The translations under genes and the position numbers were made by a program. The notes under the pieces are model-generated. The model had not been told where the DNA came from. It worked only from the letters and a program-made list of their open reading frames with translations, and ran no database searches. Below are positions 23,801 to 30,132 of a DNA stretch of 37,695 nucleotides, piece by piece; within the stretch, counting starts at the first letter, position 1; each line of letters begins with the position of its first letter. Source of the stretch: Erythrobacter sp. SD-21 (GTDB taxonomy: Bacteria > Pseudomonadota > Alphaproteobacteria > Sphingomonadales > Sphingomonadaceae); NCBI RefSeq assembly GCF_000181515.1, contig NZ_ABCG01000013.1:1-37695 (forward strand), in the 5' to 3' direction.

Positions 23801-24295
23801 GTAGCCTCCGGTGGAGCAGCCAATGGCGGAACAACTGCCAGCGGTGCCTCGGTGACGGTGGTCGGCGACTTCACGCCAACCAGCCTCGATCTGAACACGA
23901 TTACGGTCAATGGAGGGAACGGTAACGATGTGGTCGATATCACCCAGCTGACTTCGCCGCACCGGATCAAGTTCGATGCGAGCCTCGGCAGCGATCAGGT
24001 TATCGGTGATTTGCGGCCTCAGGATGTCGTCACCTTCGGAGATGATTTCGGAGTTCAGATGCGGCCTGAGAGGATTGGCGAGTTCGATCTCTTCTCGCAT
24101 GAAGATGGTCGTTCGGACCTGTCCAGCCTGGTCTCGAGCTTCGTGGCCGAAGCCCGGAGTTCAAACCTCAACGCAAGCACTGCGGCGCAAGGCAGCCCGT
24201 TTGGCCAAGGCCCGGCGGAGTTCTTAAAGGACGACTTCGGGAGTGTGAAGTTCGCCCCCTTCGAAGACGGACTCTTCGAAACCTTCCTCTTCTGA
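17879..24295 (+). CDS. mopA: Giant RTX protein with animal-type heme peroxidase domain, MopA-like
   Basis: This 2138-residue protein is probably secreted. The N-terminal ~900 residues form an animal heme peroxidase domain with all landmarks: distal His207 in GQFFDHG, catalytic Arg469 in GDGRGNEN, the HSEHNR helix (485-489), proximal His601 in RFGHS, and NIARGRDTG (703-711). A first RTX calcium-binding block (GGxGxD repeats) follows at about 961-1090. Next come a linker, a short RTX patch near 1245-1265, an Ig-like segment (about 1400-1500), and three exact-period 111-residue RTX-containing repeats (about 1562-1895). The C-terminus is acidic and Phe-rich (ETFLF), as in type I secretion substrates; no Sec signal is present. 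MopA of Erythrobacter SD-21 and Aurantimonas, which oxidises Mn(II), has the same peroxidase-plus-RTX plan, hence the symbol. The substrate here is inferred. No type I exporter lies in the window. Confidence 0.93.
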   Translation: MAVKLNKHDLEFILQQIKIAERHAAGENLVDILGNFHLPYGLRTVDGSYNNLVEGRERWGASDEIMPRMFTPNYRDDQDGDMMSFGPGMTITNTDYGAAGDVADVDPRIISNLIVDQTAGNPAAISAALTQTGYEGDATAAIQALHSAWADHENGLMTYEEFATLALDTYGLEMQGDTLVIPNTAPDEGLSSPFNAWMTYFGQFFDHGLDLIPKADNGTVYVPLQPDDPLFDAGPDGIPFTADDGRTNFMVMTRAQIDENGETMNTTTPFVDQNQTYGSHASKQVFMREYELVNGRPEATGHLLEGVNGGLATWADVKAQALDVLGIVLSDADVLALPLIRSDPYGNFIPDENGYPQVVVGIGADGIPNTADDVVVSGSPTNPVHLLTGMAGEIPPEGVPEGMAVIPVRTAHAFLDDIAHNAVPVFDEGNLAADADTDTGNAVATGTRGENLEYDNELLDRHFITGDGRGNENIALTAVHHVFHSEHNRQIDSNKIEILKSGDLAFINEWLDVDITAPEVAGLAALTDAQLAAYGESLDWDGERLFQMAKFSTEMQYQHLVFEEFGRRIQPNIDPFVFNTTTDINPAIFAEFAHVVYRFGHSMLTEDVNRMFLNDAGEPVFYDELGNETPVTDLEGWGNNTGLIEAFLNPVDYDLDGNISAEQAAGAIFRGLNREQGNHIDEFVTDALRNNLLGLPLDLAAINIARGRDTGMPTLNEARAELYDATGSTFLTPYGSWAEFAEGLKNPLSVINFIAAYGTHQTIIDAGDNVDARRAAATDLVLGGGAVSEADRLAFLNGPAAETGVNDIDMWIGGLAEAPMAFGGFLGSTFNAVFEAQMEALQDNDRFYYLSRTQGLNFLNELENNAFSKMVMANTDMTDPGPDGIRGTEDDILNYHSHVDAFTMADFLLHVDPTKQIGPDPQHDDEVLNSIGQTLVQRDDLATAEVEVNYIKFIGADHTTINGTAGDDTIIAGGGDDGIWGGAGNDRIEGGHGVDLIIAGAGNDIVTDSGDSDDFIKGDEGDDVIANSNGLDVLMGGDGKDAFIVGVDTTEVFGGEGDDFILGGEDADFLLGNEGDDWIEGGGGFDTTAGDNSELFFNSTIIGHDVMFAGDNEHDFDAESGDDIMVQGVSVMRNEGMYGFDWASYQGSPVSADADMTVGIFVNDQANTLRNRFDGTEALSGSDHDDILRGDDRGSPDLPDFELTMVNHELTQGGLNRIEGLREALGIAPQGDASDDEIVFAEGNVLFGGGGSDYIEGRGGNDYIDGDMRLHVRISILDEAGANEIATVTSLKNVVTIDGVTQSLVSHLLEGNVSPGQMHIVRELVNDGQEGDLDTAVYYDNYANYQITAAEGGGLLVTHITPTEGVEDPFTGRSRLSDGMDTVRNVEFFQFADQTISVASLNPDATGAAILSDNTPTEGQVISADVSGITDANGIVSSSIQWQVSSNGVDWVDVAGATGPDFTPEDLAGTAFGAQAGLFLRAAFMYEDGLGFDNVLYSAMTQPVGVNWEGDGLVNFIGTGGDDIAVGSAAGENLWGMEGSDNLSGGAGNDLLNGGVGADTTSGGLGNDDHHVDNAGDVVLEAVGEGTNDRVLSSATYVLNAGAEIEVLVAKGSADIDLTGNEFDNVVWGNAGANSVDGADGNDRVFGLAGDDTVEGGDGDDELFGGAGVDVSDGGLGNDTHHIQNAGDTVIEGVGQGDLDIVRSSVSWALTAGAEVEVMFAKGSGNIDLAGNEFNNTIWGNAGMNVLSGLEGDDVLFGAGAADMLFGGEGNDQLFGGVAADTMDGGLGDDIIHVNNAGDVVEEAVGEGFDQVGTTVNYVLTAGAEVEVFFAKGSGDINLTGNSLANSIWGNNGANTLQGGAGDDVIGGGAGDDTIRGGLGNDTLYGVDGNDLFEQRGALDGRDFVNGGAGIDTWQLVAGAGEDYTIYTRAEALAAGITGLNIATEIVVTLNGSDNASVIAELDNIEEIVVDSLDVASGGAANGGTTASGASVTVVGDFTPTSLDLNTITVNGGNGNDVVDITQLTSPHRIKFDASLGSDQVIGDLRPQDVVTFGDDFGVQMRPERIGEFDLFSHEDGRSDLSSLVSSFVAEARSSNLNASTAAQGSPFGQGPAEFLKDDFGSVKFAPFEDGLFETFLF
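22565..23563 (+). repeat. Three tandem 333-bp (111-residue) repeats inside the RTX peroxidase gene
   Basis: The GGLGND/GGLGDD motif recurs at exactly 333-bp spacing (Leu codons at 22571, 22904 and 23237). Each unit reads roughly: GGLG.D..H..NAGD.V.E.VG.G, an AGAEVEV..AKGSG..I strand, LTGN...N..WGN.G.N, then RTX nonapeptides. Length is conserved while codons differ, which points to an old but length-constrained duplication. Confidence 0.8.
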
Positions 24296-24305
24296 GGTTG
24301 TCCAG

Positions 24306-24335
24306 CCGGGGTCCGGGTTTCGGCCCGGGTCCCGG
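24306..24335 (+). terminator. Hairpin just after the peroxidase gene
   Basis: Twelve-base arms (CCGGGGTCCGGG and CCCGGGTCCCGG, pairing with two G-U wobbles) enclose loop TTTCGG, 10 bp after the stop. Only TACTT follows, so termination strength is uncertain. Confidence 0.6.
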
Positions 24336-24470
24336 TACTTCATTACCAAGGGTTGCTTCTCATCTGTCCGGATGGCGGCGCATTTTCCTTGGAGACAATC
24401 CTGGGAGTGCGAAGTCTGCCCCCTCCGAAGGTTTAAACCCTTTGGATTCTTCAATTGCCGGGATGGCTCT

Positions 24471-24515
24471 TCCGGAGCCCGGGTCGATCCACCCGGGCTC
24501 CGGACACTTTTAGAC
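24471..24515 (+). terminator. Strong 14-bp hairpin, likely terminator between convergent genes
   Basis: The perfect stem TCCGGAGCCCGGGT/ACCCGGGCTCCGGA (24471-24504) with loop CGATCC is followed by CACTTTTAGAC. It sits just before the end of the convergent DUF177 gene and could act in both directions. Confidence 0.75.
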
Positions 24516-24517
24516 AA

Positions 24518-25051
24518 TCATTTTTTCGTAAGTGCCGCCATCGCCTCGGCTAGCGGACCGCTCGGAGTTCGAGTTTCGTCACTCTCGATGCCGGTTTCTG
24601 CGCGCAAAGCGTCGGCCTCTGGACCTTCGCGATAAGGATCGATTGCAAGCGCAAGTTCTTGGGCGATCGCTTCGCCGAGATCGAAAACATCGCCCTCGTA
24701 TTCGATCTGGTCGAGATCCTCAGCGGTGAGTTCGAATTCCTGATCCTCCTCGTAGTCGCCAAGCAGACCGGCCGGGACGAAATTGAGCGAGAAGGGCTCG
24801 CTTACTTCATAGGTGAGGGGATCGCGGGTGACGGCGCAGGGCTGCTCGACGGTTGCGCGGAACGTGCCAACTACCAGCACAGCATCTTCCTTCTGCGCGA
24901 AATCGACCTTGGCGGTTAGCGCCTCGATGGCAATGACGCCAAAGCGTTTTGCGAGTGCGGCGCGTTCCTGTGCCGTCGTGTCAATCTTCAACGAGCCTGC
25001 AGGAAGGGCACGCGGCTTGACGAGGCGGACGAGTTCGTTGCCATCACTCAT
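24518..25051 (-). CDS. DUF177/YceD-family protein
   Basis: This 177-residue acidic protein has the DUF177 (YceD) pattern: a central CAVTRDPLTYEVSEPF segment where YceD proteins have C-x-R/C.RCL, and the strongly conserved FDLGEAIAQELALAIDPY block near 120-140. In many bacteria yceD lies beside rpmF, and in E. coli it is implicated in 23S rRNA accumulation; the exact role is unclear. The ATG overlaps the stop of the upstream cytochrome bc1 chaperone gene (ATGA), so the two are coupled. It converges on the peroxidase gene. Confidence 0.88.
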   Translation of the reverse strand: MSDGNELVRLVKPRALPAGSLKIDTTAQERAALAKRFGVIAIEALTAKVDFAQKEDAVLVVGTFRATVEQPCAVTRDPLTYEVSEPFSLNFVPAGLLGDYEEDQEFELTAEDLDQIEYEGDVFDLGEAIAQELALAIDPYREGPEADALRAETGIESDETRTPSGPLAEAMAALTKK

Positions 25052-25566
25052 GCGGCGATCTCCCCGCGGCGCAGAGCATCGGCATCGGTGCGTTCCAGCC
25101 GCCTGTGGAAGCGGATCATCCGTTCGGCCAGGGCGTGGGCCTCGTCTTCCTGCGCCATGGTGACGTTGCGCTTGAGTGCCTCGGCCAGCGCGGCGCGGTC
25201 CTCGTCAGCGAGCGCCGCCCGATAGCTGCCCAGCCGGCCGCCCATGCTGCTCATCAACTTGCCGATCCTCTTCCCCACGGTGGGATCGCCAATTCCGGCT
25301 TCGCGCAACTGGCCTTCCATATCCTCGACGAACAATTCGGTGACGAGCGCGGTATGCGGGGCGAGGGCTTCGTCCTCCTCCATCCGCAGCATCACGAGGC
25401 TGAGGACAAGCGTGATCATGTCGAACCGGCCCTCCACCGTGTCGGCCACGCCGCACATGCGGTACCAGTCGGGTTCGCGCGCCTGCTCGACGATGGCGTG
25501 CCACAGGGGGCGCCATTGTTCGCGCGGGTCGCTCTGAGTGCCGAAGAGGCGGGCGAAGAAGGACAT
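25048..25566 (-). CDS. Ubiquinol-cytochrome c chaperone family protein (CBP3-like)
   Basis: This 172-residue protein starts at ATG 25566 (MSFFARLFG); the frame is open 47 codons further up but that part has no family features. It matches the CBP3/UQCC chaperone family, with conserved WY...GV.DTVEGRFDMITL, an L..LMLRMEE segment, and FVEDMEGQLRE.GIGD..VGKR.GK. In mitochondria CBP3 helps cytochrome b assembly of the bc1 complex; the bacterial protein presumably acts at the inner membrane. It forms a two-gene unit with DUF177, a pairing common in alphaproteobacteria. Confidence 0.9.
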   Translation of the reverse strand: MSFFARLFGTQSDPREQWRPLWHAIVEQAREPDWYRMCGVADTVEGRFDMITLVLSLVMLRMEEDEALAPHTALVTELFVEDMEGQLREAGIGDPTVGKRIGKLMSSMGGRLGSYRAALADEDRAALAEALKRNVTMAQEDEAHALAERMIRFHRRLERTDADALRRGEIAA

Positions 25567-25742
25567 GGGATAAGGCTCTCGTTTCGATCTGTTCAGCGGC
25601 AATTCAAGCCGCCATCCCCACCGCTTCGCACTTGCCACGTTGCAAGCTGGTGCGCGGCGGTTTAGGGCATCGCTCGCGCATATAGGGCGCAGCGGCCTCA
25701 AGGCCAAGCGCGCCAGGAATTACGGAGTTCGAAGCAGTTCCC

Positions 25743-26213
25743 ATGAGGGCCACTAAAATCCTTGCCACAATGGCGCTCGTTGGCGCCGGTCTCAGCCTTG
25801 GCGCCTGCTCCTCGATCCGCGAAACACGCGGCTACGTGGTTGATTCGGTGCTCCTCAACACGGTTCAGCCGGGTATCGATAATCAGCGCAGCGTGGAGAT
25901 GACGCTTGGCCGCCCGACTTTCACCAGCCAGTTTGGGGAACCGACGTGGTATTACGTGTCTTCGACGACGGGGCGGAAACCCTTCGTGCGCCCTAGTATC
26001 CGGGAGCATCAGGTACTGGCGGTGAAATTCGGTCCTGACGGCAACGTGATTTCCGCCGACCGCAGCGGTGTGGACCAGGTGGTCTACCTCACGCCCGATG
26101 GCGACAAGACGCCGACGCTCGGCCGCGAGCGTGGCTTCCTCGAAGACCTGTTCGGCAATATCGGCACGGTCGGCCAGCCGGGTCTCGGCGGCCAGCAGGG
26201 GCCGGGGCGCTAA
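25743..26213 (+). CDS. bamE: SmpA/OmlA (BamE-type) outer-membrane lipoprotein
   Basis: This 156-residue lipoprotein has a signal peptide and lipobox (LGAC, Cys22). Its BamE fold has the usual sequence landmarks: [36 protein letters not shown], then a central [12 protein letters not shown] strand. BamE is an accessory subunit of the BAM complex that inserts beta-barrels in the outer membrane. The C-terminus has a Gly/Gln-rich tail of about 25 residues beyond the domain. It is divergent from the bc1-chaperone gene and precedes hslVU by 43 bp. Confidence 0.88.
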   Translation: MRATKILATMALVGAGLSLGACSSIRETRGYVVDSVLLNTVQPGIDNQRSVEMTLGRPTFTSQFGEPTWYYVSSTTGRKPFVRPSIREHQVLAVKFGPDGNVISADRSGVDQVVYLTPDGDKTPTLGRERGFLEDLFGNIGTVGQPGLGGQQGPGR

Positions 26214-26256
26214 GGCGCGCCTTGACCGCTATGCTGCGCACCCCATATCGCGCAGC

Positions 26257-26817
26257 ATGAGTGATCAAGACAATCGCCACGGCCTCGTCCAGTGGCACGG
26301 AACCACCATCATCGGTGTGCGCAAGGGCGACCGTATCGTCGTTGCCGGAGACGGACAGGTCTCCATGGGCAACACGGTGATGAAGCCCAACGCCCGCAAG
26401 GTTCGCCGCATCGGCGAAGGCGGCAAGGTCGTGGCAGGCTTCGCCGGCGCCACGGCTGATGCCTTCACCCTGTTCGAGCGGCTGGAAAAGAAGCTGGAAC
26501 AGTACAATGGCCAGCTCCTGCGCGCCGCGGTCGAGCTGACCAAGGACTGGCGCACGGACAAGTACCTGCGCAATCTGGAAGCGCTGATGATCGTCGCGGA
26601 CAAGGAGAACCTCCTCGTCCTCACCGGCAATGGCGACGTGCTCGAACCCGAAGGAGGGATCACTGCCATCGGTTCAGGCGGCAATTACGCGCTCGCCGCG
26701 GCCAAGGCCATCGCCGAATACGAAGACGATCCGGAGACCATTGCCCGCAAGGCAATGAAGGTCGCCGCAGACATCTGCGTCTTCACCAATGGCAATGTGA
26801 CCCTCGAAGAGGTCTGA
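26257..26817 (+). CDS. hslV: HslV (ClpQ) peptidase of the HslVU protease
   Basis: This 186-residue protein is an N-terminal-nucleophile hydrolase. The propeptide ends at WHG, and the mature protein would start at Thr16 in TTIIGVRKG. The [21 protein letters not shown] block and the late [12 protein letters not shown] segment are diagnostic. HslV forms a double hexamer that degrades proteins unfolded by HslU. The start is ATG 26257; the frame is open further upstream through the bamE gene but without family similarity. hslU follows 8 bp after the stop. Confidence 0.97.
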   Translation: MSDQDNRHGLVQWHGTTIIGVRKGDRIVVAGDGQVSMGNTVMKPNARKVRRIGEGGKVVAGFAGATADAFTLFERLEKKLEQYNGQLLRAAVELTKDWRTDKYLRNLEALMIVADKENLLVLTGNGDVLEPEGGITAIGSGGNYALAAAKAIAEYEDDPETIARKAMKVAADICVFTNGNVTLEEV

Positions 26818-26825
26818 GAGAATTC

Positions 26826-28124
26826 ATGGACAATCTGACACCCAAGGCGATCGTCGCCGCACTGGACGAACACATCATCGGCCAGAAGGACGCCAAGCGC
26901 GCGGTCGCCGTGGCGCTTCGCAATCGCTGGCGCCGCCAGCGTCTCGACCGTGATTTGCGCGACGAGGTGACGCCCAAGAACATCCTGATGATCGGCCCCA
27001 CCGGCTGCGGCAAGACCGAGATCAGCCGCCGTCTCGCCAAGCTGGCCGAGGCTCCCTTCGTGAAGGTGGAGGCGACCAAGTTCACCGAAGTCGGCTATGT
27101 CGGCCGCGACGTCGAACAGATCGCCCGCGACCTCGCCGAAGAAGCCATCCGCCTCGAAAAGGAACGCCGCCGCGAGGCCGTGCGCGACACCGCCAGTCAG
27201 GCCGCGATGGAGCGCCTGCTCAATGCGCTGGTCGGCGAGAACGCCAGCGAGGCCACCCGCGAGGCCTTTCGCGAACGCATCGTCCAGAACGCGATGAACG
27301 ACACCGAAGTCGAAATAGATGTGAAGGACCACCCGCAGTCGAACATGGAAATTCCCGGCATGCCCGGCAATGTCGGCATGATCGACCTTTCCGATATGCT
27401 CGGCAAGGCGATGGGCAAATCCAACCTCAAGCGCCGCAAGCTGAAGGTCCCCGATGCGTGGGACCGGCTGGTGGAGGAAGAGGCCGAAAAGCGCATGGAC
27501 CAGGACGATGTGAACCGCGTCGCGCTGGAGAATGCGGAGACTAACGGCATCGTCTTCCTCGACGAGATCGACAAGATTGCGGTGAGCGATGTGCGTGGCG
27601 GTTCGGTCAGCCGCGAAGGCGTGCAGCGCGACTTGCTGCCTCTGATCGAAGGCACGACTGTGGCCACCAAATATGGTCCGATGAAGACCGACCACGTCCT
27701 CTTCATCGCGTCGGGCGCGTTCCATGTCTCCAAGCCTTCGGACATGCTTCCCGAACTGCAGGGCCGCCTGCCCATCCGTGTCGAGCTGCGCGCGCTGACC
27801 GAGGAAGACTTCGTGCGCATCCTCACCGAAACGCGCGCCAATCTCGTGCAGCAGTACAAGGCGCTGATCGGGACCGAGGAGGTCACGCTCGACATCACCG
27901 ACGATGCGATCACCGAGGTCGCGAAGATTGCCGCGCGCGTGAACGAAAGCGTCGAGAACATCGGCGCCCGGCGCCTGCAAACGGTGATGGAACGCCTGCT
28001 CGAGGACATCAGCTTCGAGGCCGAAGAGCACAAGGGCGAGACCATCACGGTCGACGCGGCCTATGTGCGCGAGCGGCTGGATGATTTGTCGGGCGATACC
28101 GACCTTAGCAAATACATCCTCTAA
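26826..28124 (+). CDS. hslU: HslU (ClpY) ATPase of the HslVU protease
   Basis: This 432-residue AAA+ unfoldase has Walker A GPTGCGKT (57-64), the pore motif GYVGRDVE (about 91-98), a variable I-domain (about 110-230), Walker B IVFLDEID (about 243), and the C-terminal LSKYIL tail that docks into HslV. It starts 8 bp after hslV. Its TAA stop shares one base with the ATG of the ACT-domain gene. Confidence 0.97.
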   Translation: MDNLTPKAIVAALDEHIIGQKDAKRAVAVALRNRWRRQRLDRDLRDEVTPKNILMIGPTGCGKTEISRRLAKLAEAPFVKVEATKFTEVGYVGRDVEQIARDLAEEAIRLEKERRREAVRDTASQAAMERLLNALVGENASEATREAFRERIVQNAMNDTEVEIDVKDHPQSNMEIPGMPGNVGMIDLSDMLGKAMGKSNLKRRKLKVPDAWDRLVEEEAEKRMDQDDVNRVALENAETNGIVFLDEIDKIAVSDVRGGSVSREGVQRDLLPLIEGTTVATKYGPMKTDHVLFIASGAFHVSKPSDMLPELQGRLPIRVELRALTEEDFVRILTETRANLVQQYKALIGTEEVTLDITDDAITEVAKIAARVNESVENIGARRLQTVMERLLEDISFEAEEHKGETITVDAAYVRERLDDLSGDTDLSKYIL

Positions 28125-28528
28125 TGGCCAGGCCGGTGCGCGACAGGGAGGCGATGATCGCCGCCATGGAACCCCGGCTCGATACGCAGGCGTGGCGCTT
28201 CGTCCTCGTGACCCCCGACACCGCGCCGCAGCTATTGGGCGCAGCCATCGGGACCTTCCGCGAGGACGAGGGTGTCACGGCCATCGTGACGTCTGGGCTG
28301 GCGCATGAACTGGGCATCGAGGGCCCGGACTTCGCACGCATCACGCTGATGGTGCATTCGGACCTAGAGGGCGTGGGACTGACGGCTGCCGTGGCAAGCG
28401 CGCTCGCAGATGCGGGGATCGCCTGCAACATGGTCGCGGCGTTTCACCACGATCATGCCTTTGTGCCTCGAGCGCGAGGAGAGGAAGCACTTCAAATGCT
28501 GCTAGGTTTGGCCGCGTCCGCGACTTGA
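28124..28528 (+). CDS. ACT-domain protein
   Basis: This 134-residue protein matches the COG3602-type ACT family. It has an N-terminal helix with WRFVLV, then a domain with GVTAIVT, ITL.VHSDLEGVGLTAAVASALADAGIACNMVAAFHHDHAFVP, typical of two ACT-like betaalphabeta units. ACT domains bind small ligands, often amino acids; no ligand is known for this family. It is coupled to hslU by TAATG. Confidence 0.88.
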   Translation: MARPVRDREAMIAAMEPRLDTQAWRFVLVTPDTAPQLLGAAIGTFREDEGVTAIVTSGLAHELGIEGPDFARITLMVHSDLEGVGLTAAVASALADAGIACNMVAAFHHDHAFVPRARGEEALQMLLGLAASAT

Positions 28529-29122
28529 TTGGCGGGATTCGGCCCACAAAAAAAGCGGACATATTCGAACGACTGCTAACGACCCGAAAGCGGACCTTAG
28601 CAGATCAGGTTTTCTCAACGCTTCGAGCAAGAGTTTTAAACCGAGTGCCATCATCCTGACGAACGGTAATCGTCAGATTACCTCCCTTGCTGCGATTAAG
28701 GTCTTCCACCAGTCCTGTCTTGCCTTTGTGCACTCCGGCATTGCCTTGCATCTTTCGCCATTCACCACCTGCGCTTGCTCGTCAGGCATCGTGTCCTCCT
28801 ACGCGCTCGATCGATTTTGTCGTCGCTTACGCGCAGAAACTAGCAGGAATGAGAGGAGATTGCATGCGAGAGACTGCTTCCCACCCGTGACCGGTTAGCT
28901 GAGCTGAACTTGAGTCAGAAGCAGACTATCGAGCGACGTCTCCGTTGCAGGCAAAGCATAAAATCCATTGGCAGGATCTGCTACAAGCTCTCGTGGACGA
29001 GCCTTAGTCTCGATGGCACTTCAATACAAACCAACGATCCTAGGTCGGCATTCGGTCACAAGGTTACTGTTCACCTAGCTTAACTGGCCAAGATTTATTC
29101 TCTAACGCGAGGCTGTCGGACT
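28529..29122. other. Gene-poor 594-bp stretch with a possible decayed small gene
   Basis: No conserved gene is certain here, and base composition is less GC-rich than the flanks. On the minus strand a perfect ribosome site (AGGAGG, 28795-28800) precedes ATG 28789 and a 38-codon frame ending at 28673. An overlapping minus frame (28751 down to 28605, 48 codons) has a more protein-like sequence with a GGNLTITVRQ strand. This may be a frameshifted small gene. The short string GCTAACGACCC at about 28575 recurs near 29873. Confidence 0.4.
28605..28789 (-). pseudogene. Possible frameshifted small gene
   Basis: ATG 28789, with AGGAGG six bases upstream, opens a frame that stops at 28673. The neighbouring frame continues to 28605 and encodes GKTGLVEDLNRSKGGNLTIT followed by more beta-strand-like sequence. 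A single-base shift near 28750-28785 would join the two into a ~60-residue protein. No family is recognised; it could equally be two unrelated short frames. Confidence 0.25.
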
Positions 29123-29710
29123 CTAATACCTGTCGTAGATCAATTCCATCCAGCGCCACTCATTGCCTATTTCATCTGGCGAGAAGTATTCGTGGATCTC
29201 ACGCGAACCTTGCCGTCGTATCTCAATTCGAAGTGGTGTTTCGACGCCCTGAGTTCGGTTCGTAACGCTACCTTCGAGGACTCCGGTAGAGTCCTGCGAT
29301 AGCGATCCATAAAGTAGGGCGACGCCTGTGCTCGTAGTATCCATCCAGATATACCAATGCTTGTTCAAAGACGTATCGAACCCTGTCAAGCCGCGCCCTT
29401 GGTACGGGTAATCTGATCCTGGATCACTGCTAACTACCAGTTCGAGCACCCGATTTCCGAGGACCATGCGCCTTTGCGCATTCAATCGTGTGACAATTGG
29501 TTCGGCTTCTTGCGAGGACCAGTATCGGGATTGTAGCGAAAACTCACCCTCTTGCTCGGCAAGAGCAGAGTGCTCGGATGTCAATGCTGGCGGATATTGT
29601 TCAGTCCGAGAATCTGAGGACGATCGCGCTTCAATAGATTGGTCTGCTGGCATGGCCGCAGAAAAAATCACCGCAAAAAAAGTCGCCGCTAAACGTTCAA
29701 GACCCTGCAT
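29123..29710 (-). CDS. DUF1579-family protein with signal peptide
   Basis: This 195-residue protein has a hydrophobic N-terminus (about 8-22, cleavage near SAAMP or PADQ). Its C-terminal two thirds follow the DUF1579 pattern: RRMVLGNRVLELV, PYQGRGLTGFDTSLNKHWYIWMDTTSTGVALLYGS, and a final W.WMELIYDRY. DUF1579 proteins are beta-rich, lipocalin-like, secreted or periplasmic, with no known activity. The gene is less GC-rich than its neighbours and sits in a gene-poor stretch, which hints at later acquisition. No operon partner is present. Confidence 0.78.
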   Translation of the reverse strand: MQGLERLAATFFAVIFSAAMPADQSIEARSSSDSRTEQYPPALTSEHSALAEQEGEFSLQSRYWSSQEAEPIVTRLNAQRRMVLGNRVLELVVSSDPGSDYPYQGRGLTGFDTSLNKHWYIWMDTTSTGVALLYGSLSQDSTGVLEGSVTNRTQGVETPLRIEIRRQGSREIHEYFSPDEIGNEWRWMELIYDRY

Positions 29711-30132
29711 GGGGAAGACCTCAAAAACTACTGCGAGCTTACACCAGCTTGGTGGGCCACGCTAGTTGAGGCTTCGTAGCTGCGAATTTGCTGGCCACCC
29801 GCGATTCCCGCTTTCTCCCCATCTAGGGATGCCTTCACCGAGCTAGCGCTGTGCCACGAGCGGACGGGCGGCTAACGACCCGAGATCAGTCCTTCCTATG
29901 GGGCAGCCCCAAAATATGAGAGGGCTGGCAGCTATCGGCTCTCGCTGCAAATATTGGGTTGGCGGATAGCGCCCCAGTAGTGAACGCTATCTCAGTGGAG
30001 ATATTTCGCATCTCAAATACTTGTCCAGGGGCGACGCCGCTTACATCAATCCGTGGTATGCGAGCTCGATGTAAGAGGATGAAATGGGCGTTCGATTATA
30101 TCTTTTTTACCTTTAACCACTAACCCGCTTTC
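29711..30132. promoter_or_regulatory. 422-bp intergenic region with an inverted repeat before the GGDEF-EAL gene
   Basis: No gene is supported. A perfect 8-bp inverted repeat CTTACATC/GATGTAAG (30040-30075, 20-base spacer) lies about 60 bp before the GGDEF-EAL start and may mark an operator or a hairpin in its leader. A small GGGGC-A-GCCCC hairpin occurs near 29900. The gene start has a weak ribosome site. Confidence 0.4.

Noticed and set aside
21461..24100. 879-codon open frame on the minus strand
   Set aside because: It lies entirely antisense to the RTX peroxidase; high GC and repeated Gly/Asp codons keep the opposite frame open. No family features.
28687..28890. 67-codon plus-strand frame in the gap after the ACT gene
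   Set aside because: No ribosome site, Pro/Ser/Arg-rich chance composition, and it is antisense to the better-supported minus-strand small frames.
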